Shown: positions 1 to 12,863 of the stretch, in pieces
Layout: each line of letters opens with the position of its first letter
How positions within the stretch are numbered: position 1 is the stretch's first letter
Source of the DNA: Carex sylvatica
Taxonomy: Eukaryota; Streptophyta; Magnoliopsida; Poales; Cyperaceae
Direction: 5' to 3'
Assembly (NCBI GenBank): GCA_964058845.1
Contig: CAXKVR010000251.1
Coordinates: forward strand, 54,886 to 118,885
DNA: 64,000 bases
The notes under the pieces: generated by a model
What the model was told of the DNA's origin: nothing
The model's input: the letters and a program-made list of their open reading frames with translations, nothing else
Database searches by the model: none
Translations under genes and position numbers: made by a program

Positions 1-548
1 TAAATTCAAACGGTTTCCTTAAAAAAAAAAAAATTAAAATCAACCGGTCGTTGTACATCTGACCTCTATATAATGAAGTTTTATAATTTAAGATGGATAG
101 TTGTTGTAAAACATCATATGCTTACTATTCAATTCTAAATTTGTTTACAAATACCTAACTGTACATAAATGCACTTGCTTCCATGCTAAAATATGATATT
201 TTATATAAAACATGAGGGATCCACTTACAACATTTGAAAGTTACAACATCTTACAACAATTTAGTTTTGCGATTTTTAAAATTAAAAAAAGTCGATCCAA
301 ACCGTTCAATATGTAATCTGTACTAAAATGTGTTTGAAGATATTTTACATTTTTTGAATTTTTTTACTATTTATAAAGTATTTTATAAAATTGCTGCTTT
401 TAGATAATTCTGGACCACTGAAAACAGTTTTGTTAAATACTTAATAAATAGTAAAAAAAAAATTTTAAAAATGTGTCCTTTTTCATGCTTCTTTTGTTTA
501 CCGATATACCAAGTCTGTTTCCAATCTTATGTGTCCGCCGAGCAAGAC
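1..548. other. AT-rich intergenic DNA, no gene
   Basis: No coding potential is supported. The stretch at about 200-430 (start CATGAGGGATCCACTTACAA, then a segment like GTCGATCCAAACCGTTCAA) resembles one half of the arms found in the complete element at 2311-2721, so it is probably a degraded relative. Nothing else is recognised. Confidence 0.5.
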
Positions 549-1034
549 CTACACCTTGTTTGGATGGAGAGTATAGAAAGAGAGGGAATGGAAAGAAAAT
601 ATTTTTTTTCCTCCAATTGTATTTGGTTGACAAAATTATGTTGGGTGAAGTGTACAAGAAAGAAAAGGTTTAACCTTGCATCATTGTAATCAATAGAATC
701 AGTTTTCTTTTCAATTTGAATGCAATGGATGAAAAAAATATTTGTTGCAAATATTTTTATAGAAAATGACACAAATATCAAACTCTATATTTTACTTATA
801 TAATTTTTATTCAAGTTTTTTTTTCACAAATATACAACAACTACCGAACTTTTTATTAACATGTTAAGTTTTAATCAACCAAAAATAAATAAAAAATAAA
901 AATTTAATTTATTTTTTCTCATTAATAATTTAAATACAAAAAAATTTAATATATCTATTTTCTTTTATATTCAAATCCATTCTCTTCTGTTCTTCACCTT
1001 TTCCTCCTTTGCTCTACTGATCTACATCCAAAGA
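549..1034. mobile_element. MITE-like element, TTTGGATGGAGAG family, copy 1
   Basis: The left end reads ACACCTTGTTTGGATGGAGA. The right end, reverse-complemented, reads TTTGGATGTAGATCAGTAGA, giving imperfect terminal inverted repeats with GA-rich arms around an AT-rich core. A second copy with the same internal order (TTGGTTGACAAAATTAT, then AATAGAATC, then TTAATCAACCAA) lies at 13900-14391. No target-site duplication could be fixed, so the superfamily is undetermined. The element has no coding capacity. Boundaries are approximate. Confidence 0.6.
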
Positions 1035-1039
1035 AGATA

Positions 1040-1232
1040 TAATTCGTATCCTCTGAGATATCTCAAACTTTGCGTGACTTTATGAGAAATCTCAACCTTT
1101 TAAATAAGATGTGCACGAATCTCAAAGCACAAATAATACAGCCCCTGCGCTATCACCGAATAGGCATCGAACACGTCGGTCATGCAAAAGTTGAGATATC
1201 TCAGAGGAAACGCACTCAAAAAGATGTCACGT
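1040..1232. mobile_element. Short inverted-repeat MITE, TCTGAGATATCTCA ends
   Basis: The termini are inverted copies: CGTATCCTCTGAGATATCTC on the left, and on the right a reverse complement reading CGTTTCCTCTGAGATATCTC. Both continue into CAAACTTTGCGTGAC / CAACTTTTGCATGAC. The ends contain the palindrome TGAGATATCTCA. A degraded relative with the same internal text (GAATCTCAAAGC, GCCCCTGC, CGAATAGGCA) lies at about 23811-23976. The flanks AAGATATA / AAGATGTC may be an imperfect target duplication. Confidence 0.55.
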
Positions 1233-1235
1233 GTA

Positions 1236-2301
1236 GGGTGATAAAAGTAAATTAATTATATTTTATGGAGATCGACACTGACTGACGTAAACATATATGG
1301 TGAGAGAAATTCTCAGTTTGTACATCTTAGTTTGTTTCTTTCAAACTTATAAATGTGAGACTCGAGTAAAATTAGGGTGTTCTTAAGTTAAATAACTCTC
1401 TTAGTGAATTTATCAAATCAGTTTCAAATGATTAATTTGAATTATTAAAATTTGTCTATCTTACGAGTGATGTGTCTACATGTGAAAATTTTAAAGATTT
1501 AAAATTATTTAGTATAAAGTCAAGCGGTCAAAATTAGAAGGTTAATAAATTAATTTTAATGTATTCATTTTTTGAAATTTTTTAACCACTTGACTCTATG
1601 CAAACCACTCTATTAGACTACTTAGTCATTGGTAATTTTTATTTCAATTTTCGAAAAAGCAAAGTGTTTTCCAAACAAATTTACAAAGGCCCCAAAAAAA
1701 GTGCAGATTCTGTACCAGATTTGGTGCCCGGTACCAAGCAGCAAGCACCAAATGGCAACGAACTGTTAGTACAAGAACAATCACACGCACAATACTAGTT
1801 GTCCATAATTTTATATTGCTAACAGTACATCAGTCTCATTAAAAAAAAAAAAAGTAGAATAAATGTAATAAGACAAAAACACTAGCTGGTCTAATTGCAA
1901 GGAATAGAAAGGACCCCACACAAATTGGAAGGCAACAGAAGGAAAAATGAAAGCACAGTAAATTATAAAAAAAAAAATTAAGGTGGAGAGATAGTGGCAA
2001 TCTAGCCAACTAAGCTTTGATATAGGGTTTCAAACCAACCCCTGCAAAATAAGAGCAAAACCCCAAAAGAGTACAGCCGGCGAATCAACAAATGCTTCAC
2101 TTTTCCCCACTTTCTGTAATTCTCTTTTCAGATTTTTTGGTGACAACTCTAATCCTTGTTCATGTTTCGCCTCTTGCTTTGTAGACTAGTTCCAACTTCT
2201 ATTTCTCTTCATGAAGTTTTGTTTAATAGTTTGTATTTATTTGATTGATAATGCTGTTTTGTTATTAAGGTTTTTTAAATCAGAAGTAAGAGATAATAAA
2301 A
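1236..2301. other. Intergenic, nothing recognised
   Basis: AT-rich DNA with no supported gene. Short open frames here show neither codon bias nor family resemblance. Confidence 0.5.
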
Positions 2302-2310
2302 TAGATAATT

Positions 2311-2721
2311 GAGTAGGGCTAAAATGCACTATTGGTTTTGTGTCCTAACCATACCCACAACTTTATATCCGTTTTTTAAAGTTCAAACAGTCGATCTAAA
2401 CTGTTCAACATGATATCCATATTAAAATGTGTTTATAATCTTATGTACAAAATTTTATTTTATTTTGAAAGAAATTTAATATTCTTTTAGATAGGTACAA
2501 AGTCATTATTATTTTTATGGTCGAAAAGTAGTGATTTTGTATCTATCTATAAAAAGTAGTCATTTTTTTTTCCAAAAAAATATAAAATTTAGTCTCTAAG
2601 TACATTTTAATATGGAGATCATGTTTAGTGGTTCGAATCAACTACTTCAACTTTGAGTATAAAGATAGAGATATAAAGTATGGTTGGAGTACAAAACTAA
2701 TAGTGTAGTTTAACCCTACTC
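2311..2721. mobile_element. 411-bp non-autonomous element with 9-bp TSD
   Basis: The terminal inverted repeats are GAGTAGGGCTAAAATGCACT on the left and, reverse-complemented from the right end, GAGTAGGGTTAAACTACACT. The element is flanked on both sides by exactly TAGATAATT (2302-2310 and 2722-2730). A 9-bp duplication with long inverted repeats is the Mutator-like signature. The two arms are extended inverted copies (AACAGTCGATC, TCAACATGATATCCATATTAAAATG) around a short spacer. It is non-coding. Elements at 54492-54882 and about 8815-9160 share the arm architecture and parts of the arm sequence, with different tips. Confidence 0.85.
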
Positions 2722-2730
2722 TAGATAATT

Positions 2731-5700
2731 TTGTTTCAACTTCCTAGTTAAAATTAGATAATAGTTAATTATCCAAGTAAAATAAGCATTTTCTACTTAG
2801 CATTTAAGATTGAAAAAAAGATACAGTGAGATGCAGATGCTATTTTTCACGGAACATCAATGAAAATCAACCCGGGCCATCAGAGTTTTTATTTGAAATT
2901 GGCCGATTAGGTTGATACAAAGATGTTTAGGCGATAACTTACAAAATTCAACACCTGACCGTCCAGATATTTGTTAATTGAAATATTATATTTATCCCTA
3001 ATATTGTCGCACTTAAATTTCTCCATGTGTTTTTCGACTTCCCCAAAAACAAAAAATATATCTACATGTTTATTTTGAATCAAAAGTCATTCTTTAAGAA
3101 TTTTGTTTTCTTTGGATACATGACACATGGATAGTGCTAATTCAAAAATAGCTGTTATTTTTTGCGGGCTATTCTCAATCTAACACATTTGGATGAAAAA
3201 AAAACGTTATTCTCAACAAAGAAATAGTTCGGATTAATTGTTATTTCGTCATTTCTATGAAATGTTGGATTAGCGACTCTTCCGAACTCAGAAATAACTG
3301 TTATTCCGAACTATTCCTTGATTCATCCAAACGCACCATTTGAGAAGAATCAAATCCGCTACTCGTATGATTTTAGTCTTCCCAACCATTTAAACAATTT
3401 TAACATTCAAGATTCGATGTTTCTCTTTTGAGACCCGAATCTGCTGTTATTTTGAAATCATTGAAGGCATTTAAACAATTATCACGAAGAAAAACAGGAA
3501 TATACTCATACTGTACAAAAAAAGATAAATACTATAGCTACCCCAACCCTAGCACCGTACTTTTACTGTATTTGATTGGTACAGCTGTACATTTATTCCA
3601 AGATCTCGGTAGCATTATGTAACTAATCAAGCAATTGCATCTCTCTGAGAAAAGAATCACATGGAGAAGCAGAATATAAAACTTTTTTTTTTTTTTTTTT
3701 GATAAAAATTGAAGATCAAGTCATCTAACTATTTATTATTTATAAATAATTGCGTTGATTATTATTTTTTAGTTTTAAATATGCGCAAATAACATTTTCT
3801 TTGCCACTGGATCAAAAATGGGTTATTCGAGGTTGAATTAATAAATGGTTTGTAAATTTGAGAAGTAATATTTGGTTTAATGACAAAGACAATACCTTTT
3901 GTGAGAGAGGTTGCAGGTTTGAAACTGGAGATAAGAAAATTTCTTGTGAATATTAGATAATTGAATGGTTGTTCAACATTTACTAAAAAAAATTTTTTTT
4001 GTAAATTTATTTTGCAAGTGAGGGTGAATATTATTAATTATTGTAAAGATTGAAAAAATTAAAAGACAAAAATAAGACATCAACAAAATAAGCCATCAGC
4101 TTTTTCTGTTTTTGGATTTGCGCCTAATATTCTCACAAGCTTCTTCAGTAAACCATCAGCTTTGCAAGATAGGATTTAATAATTGTGTCGAATTTATAAT
4201 ATTATCCATGTATATATGCTAGATTGTCACTTGGATGTTTGCAATTATTCGTCTCATGCTTCTAATATATTTTGTAAATTTATTTATGTGTCCTTTTGAA
4301 ATGTCAAGGAGTACTTTGTACAATCACGCTTCACCGTTGCAAATATTAATTAATAATTATATATACATCCATTCATTCTTTGGTCATGCAATGCCAATAT
4401 TTAATTTAAATAAATATCATAATTAGATCATATAGAGCATTCCAATCATTGTCATCAACTGATTGATGATGTTGATTTATTTTTTCATAACATGAATTAA
4501 TTACTAAAGTCCTGGACCAGGACCATCAATAAAATACAAATAAAACCATTGAAATATTTTTTTATAGAGAAATTTAAAACTTAGTACCTGTGATGTGGGG
4601 ACCACAGCTGGGGTATTGTGCCAACCATTTGAATTGGCATTGTCTCACGGGGGTCTAATGCCCCAAATCTCCTTTGGGCCAGCAACAAAATACCTCAAAA
4701 TTTTCGGTAACAAAACAAATAATCATCATCTTCGCGCTTTCTTCTTCTCCTTGTATTTTTTTAATAAAGATATTTTAGAATACATTCTAATGTAAAAAAT
4801 GTGGTTACATAACAAAAAGGAACGGAAAGAAAAAGTAAGAGAGACACATAAGAGTTCAACTTTACTGTATTCCGAATTAAAAGTAAGCGAAATTGTTAAT
4901 TTTATACATACAACTTACCTCCATTTTTTTTCAATCTCCCATCAAATTTTCAGTATAAAAGCAAGTAATTATTATAAGTTAGGTTGTTCATGTGCAGATG
5001 CCTTGACTACATCTTAAAATCATCTCTAAGACTTACTTTAGCTAATTTCACTGATTTTGCTGTTTTGTATCAATTGAAATGTCTATCTGAGATGCAGATA
5101 ACACCTGGTTGCCTAACAACTAGCGTGTTCCTTTTGTTTAGTAACTCAAAAACTCTCTATGATGGTTGCTATACTCTGTAAGACTAATTAGTTTCTAATA
5201 AAACTGGTGGTAACTCCACTTTTACTCAAAAAATAAGTTAGGTTCAATAACACTCGCGCTTCCTTCTTATCTTTTTTTTAATAAAATTATTATGAAGCAT
5301 AGTCTAACTCTAATGTAAAGATTTATTCAATATTTCATACTAAATTTTTACATATTGTACAAATTAATTTGAAGCGGTATGCTATTATTATGAAAAAAAA
5401 ATTATGATGTCTTAATTCTCAGTTCCTTCCAGCATTATTATATTACAAACCTAAAAGAAACAATCCAAAGTGTTGGTTTGTTAACTTCGTTATTGCATAT
5501 AGACTTTAAAGAATAAATTTAGAATTAAGTTCTTAGGAAAATAACGAATGAATATTGAAAAAAAAGGAAGAATCTGAGAAATTCCATATACTCTCATCTC
5601 ATATTCATTTTCTCTGGTGCAGCCGTCAATTAATAAAAGAAAATTTGAGATCGATAATATTCTTGCGTTTGAAAATTGGAAACCGGAAATATTTTTCTGT

Positions 5701-6568
5701 CTCAAATCAAGTGAAAGTGAATCGACGAAAGAGAAAGAAAGTTAAAGAAGATATATAATACATTAGAGACAAAAATAAATTCCCATCCGTTTCAAATTTG
5801 GGACATGACAATATTTTTTGTCTTTTACTTATTGGCACCGTCAAAGAACAAAATTATGATTGTATAAGATATTAAGATGGGATAAGAAATCACATTATTC
5901 CTATTTCTATTTCTTGATATTTACTTGTAATTTGTTTAGAAACTTAATTTTAAACTTATATTTTATCCCACGACTGAAATAATCAGAATCGAGACAAACT
6001 TTCAAATTATAGAGATCAAATATATAAAATTTTCATACTGTGAATAAAATCAATTTTACTCTATTCATAATATTTTACTCTAATTTATATAAAAAACAAG
6101 ACATAAAAATAAAAAATTTGAAAAAAAAGAAGAAGATAGAGTTCAATTGACTGTATCCCTCCAACATAGCCTGATCATGGACTGAAATATAAACATATTA
6201 CTATGTGTTAATATTTAACTTTATCATGTCAAATACTGAATTTAATCTCTCTATATATAATCTGGCTGCTGCTGGAATGGCAATTAGCAAGCAGAGAAAA
6301 AGAAAGCGAGAATTAGAAGCAAAATGGAAACTATCCGTTTCTACTTCTAGGCATTTTTTAATAAAAATATAATGCACTTGGTGTACAGATGAACCTTATA
6401 GACCAGGCTTCACATGAATGTATTTTTTATTTTAAATAGAACTAATTTTATATATTTCAACCAAACAAATATCGTTGATTTGATTTTATAAACAAATGCA
6501 TAGAAGAACCAGATTATATACAGTTACGGATAAACCAAGTGTAATAGTGTATAGAAGAACCCAAATAT
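2731..6568. other. Intergenic, nothing firmly recognised
   Basis: This is AT-rich DNA without a supported gene. The segment at about 3890-3990 contains a GGTTGCAGGTTTGAAACTGG block resembling a tRNA-type B box followed by A-rich sequence, so it could be a SINE remnant. The resemblance is too weak to call. Confidence 0.4.
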
Positions 6569-6578
6569 TGCTTCTAAG

Positions 6579-6756
6579 GGAAATAAATATGCTACGATCT
6601 TAGGATCCTACGATTTCAAATCCAACTTTTTATTTGTTTTGAGATTTGTGAATAAAAAGTAACTTTTATGGAGATTCATAATACTTAAAAAATTAAAGAT
6701 TGAATTTGAAATCGTAGGACCCTACAATCCCTTGGGATCGTATCAGATTTATTTCC
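6579..6756. mobile_element. 178-bp MITE, GGAAATAAAT family, copy 1
   Basis: The ends are GGAAATAAATATGCTACGAT and, from the right in reverse complement, GGAAATAAATCTGATACGAT. The inner arms ACGATTTCAAATC / GATTTGAAATCGT continue the inverted repeat. Flanks TGCTTCTAAG (6569-6578) and TGCTCCTAAG (6757-6766) are a 10-bp target duplication with one mismatch. The same end sequence occurs at 15814-16024 and 22397-22585. Non-coding. Confidence 0.8.
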
Positions 6757-6766
6757 TGCTCCTAAG

Positions 6767-8814
6767 GGCTAAGGGTAGACTTATGCTGCATGTTTAAGTG
6801 TTGCAATATAGTCCGAGAAAACTCAAAATTTCATTCTACATGATTTTGCTTATAATATCATCTCAAATAATATACATATATTTGATTGAGTCATGAGATG
6901 TGTCAATGTGTCATCCCTGTGTGCACTCCTGAACATATCTTTGTTCAAAATTTGTAATTAGATTTAGTATAGAACTAGTTGTTTGTGGCATGTGATCATA
7001 AAAGACACTACCGTATCTTTGTGGATTTAAAAAAAATATTAAACGAGTTACTTTTACGAAAAATATTGTTTTTGAAAATACTTAATATATAAACTGGAAC
7101 TCTCAATATTATTATTATTACTATTATAATAATAATAAAATCATTATGAGGATGATGATGACGACGACAGTAATAAAGATGACTATGATTATTATATATT
7201 AATATTGATAGGAAAATATATGGTAATAATAATATTAATATCATTATTATTTTTATTATTATAATGTTATTAGTATGAAAAATATAATTTTTATAATTAT
7301 ATTTAAAGAGTCAATACTTCTTTCAAAGTAGATGTACCAAGCAGTCAAGCACCATTACAAAAAAAAAAAAAAAAATAGAATAAAAGTTGAAGAAGCGTTC
7401 TTCCAGAATATTTACTGCTTCCATCTTGGAGCCAATAATCACATATACTGATTGATCATACAGCACTAAAAATAAACCCGTCAGTGGACATGACATTCTA
7501 ATAAAGTATCCCACCATAAAAATATATTTTAATCTATAATATAACCCTACTTTTCTATATATGCATAACCAGCCATTTGCTTGTAATACTTGGCCTCCTT
7601 TTTAACTTTTCTCCCCTAGGTAATTGAGTTCAATTAAAATAATAGAATATTATTATTGCTTGTTTTGTGGCCCAAATATTCTACAACTTGTCGAAAAGAG
7701 AAAGTTGATTTAGAGCAAGATATCCTTTTAATATGTCTAATATTTGTTGCATGTGGATTGTGGATATTATATATCTAGATGTTATATTTATTCCTTTTAA
7801 ATAATGACATGAAATCAATCAACACAGATTCATTGATTATTCCGACAAATTGATGCCCACTTGAGAAATTATTTAATCATGAAATAAGAAATTATCCCAG
7901 TTAAGCATTATTGGTGCCTCAAAAATAAATCAAGTAACCCTTGCAAGTTGCATTTTTCTTGAAATTTTCAGGTGAAACAAACAAAGAGCATATCTGATTC
8001 TTGATTTTGCATTGACAAGGACAGACTTGACTTTATGCTTATTTAACATTTTATATATCTAATCAGATTTCAGATCTCTTTGTAGATTTTATTCTGTTTC
8101 TTAATATACCAGTGCCTTAGGAACCAAGAAATAAAAAGTAAAGTAAAAAATATAAAAAATGATTCCCTATCCAGTGTTACAACCCTTGTTTGTTAAGCCT
8201 GCTGGTACATTTTTCTCAGAAGAGAACAAGTAACAATTCATTAGTGTTGCTGGAATATATCCATGCAAGATGCTTAACAGGTGTTAAAACTTAAAAACAA
8301 ACTGCTTTAATTGTGCACATTTTTGTTGTATTTTAATTTATCTTGTTTTATTGTTGGTTTGATATTGGTCCAGATCAGATCTAGATTTGTTCTGAGCACT
8401 TTCTCTATCTTGTTTTGCCATTTTAAGAGCAAGAGCAACCATGCACGCTTGATCCACAGCTCAATCATGCATCGATCTTTTTCTCTCAACAAAAATTGTC
8501 TATGCAAGAACTGTTGCCTGTAGCGTCACGACAAATTAATACGATTTCTATCTATTTTTATCACTATGAATTATTGTAGAATATTTATAAATCATTGAAT
8601 TTTAGAAAGAAAAAGAACAGAGGGAAGATGGTAGGCGATTGCATAAAAGATCAGATTAAATACCGACCACAAATCTATGAGAGATCTGCGTGGGCTTGGT
8701 GTCATATGGTCAATCATCTGCAGTGAAAGTGGGCCATGGCCACAAATAGTTTGTCTTCAAATATCATAAAAAATTGGGGAAAAAATGAGTGTTATCATGA
8801 TATTCATATTACAG
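6767..8814. other. Intergenic, simple repeats only
   Basis: No gene is supported. An ATT/ATA microsatellite tract runs from about 7105 to 7265. The rest is AT-rich DNA with scattered uninterpretable open frames. Confidence 0.45.
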
Positions 8815-9160
8815 ATCTAGCCGTGTGCTATGAATCGATATCTCTATTTTTAAAATTTAAATTGATAATTATTTAACGGTTAAATATAATCTTGATATTA
8901 AAATGTACTTGTAGATCAAATTTTATATTTTTTAATATTTTTTATTATTTTTTAGATAGATAGAAAATTATAATTTTTAAATGGTTCAGAAGTTTCAAAT
9001 TAAATGTTTGGCTACATATCTCAAAATTAGTAAAGAAAATCTAAAAAATATAAAATTTATTCTGCAAGTATATTTTCATATAAAAATTATATTGAACAGT
9101 TCAAATCAACTGTTTGAACATTACGAATGAAAATATGAGTCCATAGCACATAGCCTCACT
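8815..9160. mobile_element. Degenerate MITE, AGCCxTGTGCTATG ends
   Basis: The left end CTAGCCGTGTGCTATGAAT and the reverse-complemented right end GAGGCTATGTGCTATGGAC are inverted repeats. The arms contain ATTAAAATGTACTTGTAGAT and its inverted counterpart, as in the better preserved element at 54492-54882. No clear target duplication was found. It is probably an old relative of that family. Confidence 0.55.
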
Positions 9161-10410
9161 AAAAAATATATACATATATACTCGAAGTAGAAAAATTAAA
9201 AAAATCCCTTTCCTACGAATTTAGTAATTTTTTTCTCAGAAAATATTTGATTACAATTCCTATACTTGAAATAATAAGTACTAATTTACCGAATCACATA
9301 ACAGTAATATCATGAACGCAGATCACATCAGTAAATAAAATGGGAATCCACTCATTCCCTCCACCTTTTTGTTCTTAACTTTTAAAAAGTCCTAGTCACA
9401 ACTCAAGACAACACATTGCTTCTATTACAATTTTGGAATTTAAATGTGAATTATAACTGGTTCTCAATAATTTGCAGGTAAAATGTAGAGATCTTAATAA
9501 GCAGGGACGAGATCAGAGATTTGAAATTGAGGAGCTTCGTGTAATTTTATTTTATGAGAAAAATAATAATAATATATTTATATAAAATTTAAAAAAATTA
9601 AAAGACAAAATTAAAAAAATCATCACAGGAATGTTTTTTCACCGTTTTCTTAATACCTACTTTCGCCCAGGTCAAATACTTGACTAAAATATTTATGTTT
9701 TAATCTTAAGAACTTCTAGTCAAACTAATATTTTAATAATTTTTTTTTTTTTTATCAATACTATACTAGGTGTCAACAACGTGAAAAACATATTCAGCCT
9801 AACTTCAACAAAAGCTTCTAGAAATCTAATGAGTTGACTTTATAAAAAGATAAGAACATAAAAGAAGAGCAGATGCTTGCAGGCTTGCAGCGATTGTCAC
9901 CATCTCAGCTGATGCCAGAATTTTTTTATAGTAATCACTACTAGAGGTGGCAAAGAGTTGTTAAAGAGCGAATTAGATCATATTTGTATTCAACTTGTTG
10001 GTGTATTAAGTTGAGCGAGCGAGACGGAGGAGACTGTTGCCAGTCCTAGTCCTTGTCACTACTCACGACTCACGAGTAACAGAATAATATATATATATAT
10101 TTCAATACCACAGAGAATACCATAGGGAGGAGGTCACATAAAAACAAGGGTAGAAACGCGCCAGCGTGAAAGAGGGAGCGGGGAAATAAGGGAATTAATG
10201 AAAGGCGGCAGGATATGAGAAACCAAGGCATCCCTTTTGAACCAATCTCATTTAATAAGACAGAGAGAGATGGAGAGAGAGTTAAACAGAAACAGAGAGA
10301 ACAGAGAAGGATCAAAGAGGAAGGTCACATGCATCACTTTTTGCCTGGATTTGCGGGCCCACAAGATTCGGTGCGGTGCAGGACCTGAAATTAACTCTCA
10401 GTTTCCGACA
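9161..10410. other. Intergenic, nothing recognised
   Basis: No supported gene. A purine-rich GAGA stretch lies at about 10258-10320. Otherwise AT-rich non-coding DNA. Confidence 0.45.
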
Positions 10411-10790
10411 CAGTGACAAGATATCTGAATTATATTCGTTTAATTTTTTTGTTAGTAATGCTGAATTATTCGGTTGACCGAACTTTGACCGAATTAAATC
10501 CGAATAATTTCCGAATTTTACAAAAAAATTCCGAATTTTACAAAAAAATTCCGAATTTTACAAAAAATTTCCGAATTTTACAAAAAATTTCCAAATTTTA
10601 CGAATTATTCATGATTTTTTCCAAATTTTTTCAAAAATAATTATTTTTTTTAAATTTTTTTTGCTCCCTTGCAGGACTAAGATTTCTGATTCAGATAATT
10701 GCGAATCATTATCGAATTATATCCGAATTATTCTCGAATCACAAATTTTTGATCTCGCCGAACCAAACCTGAATAATTCATTTGTCACTG
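10411..10790. mobile_element. Probable non-autonomous DNA element with CAGTGACAA ends
   Basis: It begins CAGTGACAAG and ends TTTGTCACTG, a short inverted repeat of about 10 bp. Both arms carry repeated CCGAATTATT/GAATAATTC words. The flanking octamers (TTCCGACA, TAGTTCTG) do not match, so a target duplication is not supported. It contains the 20-bp minisatellite at 10511-10600. There is no transposase. Confidence 0.4.
10511..10600. repeat. 20-bp minisatellite, 4.5 copies
   Basis: Head-to-tail units of CCGAATTTTACAAAAAAATT start at 10511, 10531, 10551 and 10571, plus a half unit at 10591. The first two units are identical and the later ones differ by one base (AAATTT for AAAATT), so expansion is recent. 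It lies inside the putative element 10411-10790. Confidence 0.9.
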
Positions 10791-10814
10791 TAGTTCTGGA
10801 TACTCTCCAATCGT

Positions 10815-11680
10815 GATTTTTTTTTAATGGAATTTGTTTTAAATATTTCAACAAAACCAACTCTGTTTGGGCCAAAATTAGAAAACTAGCCTCCATCGAT
10901 CTTAGGAATCGATGGAGCAAGAAAATCCAAAGCTACACCGATCCTAGAGATCGGTGGAGTAAATTTTTATCCATTTTCGCACCCGGTAGAGCATTGGCAC
11001 AGAAAATCAAAAAAAATTCTGCACCGATACGTAGGATCGGTGGAGGGTTCTTTTAAGAAAAAAAACCCGACGGAAAACAATGAACTAGTGGTTCTTTTAG
11101 AGTTTTCATGAATCAGGAAAGAGGTTTTCACAAAATAATCTTATTTCTTATAAAAAGAAAAGAGAAAAGAGATCAATGAAAAATTGAACTAGTGGTCGGA
11201 AAATTCTGAGATTTGATTTTTGCGATGACAGAGACGAACTAGAGTTTCTACGAAGAATTTCGATAAGGAAATCCTATTTCAAAATTGAAAATATAGCTGA
11301 CATTTCTAAAAGAGTGAAAACCAGAGCATAAGGACAATTTGACATAGAAAAATTCGCTTTGCATAGTAATCGAAATTTTTTTAGACTGAGATTCTCAAAT
11401 TTGAATGTTGCCAAGGAAGGAGAAGGAAAGAAGGAAGGACCCGCCGGGCTTTTTTTTTTAAGAACCCTCGTGCAGAATTTTTTGTGATTTTATATGGCAA
11501 TGCTCTACCGGGTGCGAAAATGAGTAAAAATTTGCTCCACCGATCCTTAGGATCAGTGTAACTTTGGATTTTCTTGCTCCACCAATTATAGAGATCGGTG
11601 GAAACTAGTTTTCTAATTTTAACCCAAACATAGCTATTCTGTTGAAATATTTAAAACAAATTCTATTTAAAAAAAAAATC
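10815..11680. mobile_element. 866-bp fold-back non-autonomous MULE
   Basis: It starts GATTTTTTTTTAATGGAATT and ends in the inverted counterpart AAATTCTATTTAAAAAAAA..ATC. The flanks are an exact 10-bp duplication CTCCAATCGT (10805-10814 and 11681-11690). The inverted arms are long (about 250 bp each; 10815-11075 against 11435-11680) and contain hairpins of the CTCCACCGATC / GATCGGTGGAG type at about 10891, 10934 and 11017, mirrored in the right arm. The outer ends (TGGAATTTGTTTTAAATATTT region) match those of the 24600-31415 MULE, so this is a deletion or fold-back relative that would depend on a transposase supplied elsewhere. Confidence 0.85.
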
Positions 11681-11690
11681 CTCCAATCGT

Positions 11691-12216
11691 ACATATTCAA
11701 TTGACTATTTTATACATTCTACGCCATCTATTTTAGATCGGACGGAACTAAATTAATGGTTATGGATTGATCTGGGCCGTTAATCTCAATTTGACGGTTC
11801 AGATTAAGATGAGACTTAAATGAAATCCTCGTTTTCGGAGTGGAGACAAGAATCTTAATCCTCCGCTAAGAATTACCGGTGTGGTCTATATATAAGGTCT
11901 CATTGACATGTAGGGCCAGCAGTTGTGATAACTATGAGGCCTTGTGTCAGTGACCCGTGACAGACAATTCGTCAGGAAATATGAAATACGGAAACCGTGT
12001 CAGAGTAGAGTAAGTGCAACAGTCTCCTCGGCCAGAAAAGTACACACATCCATACAGTGAAAGTGAGATCAGTTGATTTGCCATTGCACGGTCAAGTATG
12101 AAGTAAAATCAAATTTAATGCGTTACCTTATAAAAGTATGCCCAAGGGCTTCAACTGTCAAAAAAAAAAAAAAAAAAAACTTATAAAAGCAAGTCCAATT
12201 GGTTCGTTGGAGATGG
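11691..12216. other. Intergenic, nothing recognised
   Basis: No gene supported. Simple DNA with a poly-A tract at about 12161-12179. Confidence 0.4.
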
Positions 12217-12224
12217 GTCCGGAT

Positions 12225-12679
12225 TAGGGGTGTTCAAACGGTTTCAGTTTAATCGGTTTTGAATCGAACCGAATTAGTTTAGTTTAAATGGTTCGGTTAT
12301 TTTGGTTTATTGGATCGGTTTGGTTGGCTTTTCAAAACCAAATTATAACTTCAGTTTGAAAAATTTCAAAACCGAAATAACCGAACCGACCGAACTTTCA
12401 TATAATATTAATTTGTTCTGAACCACCCCGGTTTATTTTTTAATCAATTGCTTTACATACTTGGTTTATTTCTAAATATCTTAGTTTACTTCTTAATATT
12501 CCGGTTTAAATAAATTTTTTTTAATATATTTCGATTTGAACCGAACAAACCGAAATAAAACTTCGGTTCGGTTCGATTGCAATGCTAATTCGGTTCGGTT
12601 CGGTTCTATATTTAAAATTAAATTATAACTTTGATTTGCTAAGTTCGGTTCAGTTTTAACCGAACCGATGAACACCCCG
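12225..12679. mobile_element. 455-bp hAT-like non-autonomous element
   Basis: The ends are TAGGGGTGTTCAAACGG and, from the right in reverse complement, CGGGGTGTTCATCGG. Flanking octamers GTCCGGAT (12217-12224) and GTTCGGAT (12680-12687) are an 8-bp duplication with one mismatch, as expected for hAT transposons. The interior is dominated by ACCGAACCGA / TTCGGTTCGG words in both orientations. Non-coding. Confidence 0.7.
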
Positions 12680-12692
12680 GTTCGGATCCCAT

Positions 12693-12863
12693 AAAGTAAC
12701 CCAATCTTTGGGTTTTGGATCGAGACCGTCCAATTCGAATCAGTCGCTCGAGATTGCTTCGCGATTCGAATTTATCTCTCAGAATATGTGCGCTCCACTT
12801 TAGATAAATTATCACGGATTCGAATTAGACTGTCCCGATTTAAAACTCAAAGATTGGGTTACT
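12693..12863. mobile_element. Fold-back MITE, AGTAACYCAA family, copy 1
   Basis: The left arm AAAGTAACCCAATCTTTGGG continues into GATCGAGACCGTCCAA. The right arm is its inverted copy (TTAGACTGTCCCGATTT, then CAAAGATTGGGTTACT). Relatives with AAGTAACTCAAATTTTGAG ends and a GGACCGTC / GACGGTCC inner block lie at 16108-16226, 47939-48079 and 59136-59284. The target duplication is not clear. Confidence 0.6.

Noticed and set aside
8307..8523. Overlapping open frames of about 65-70 codons on both strands
   Set aside because: No homology, codon bias or gene context; frames on both strands over the same DNA point to chance.
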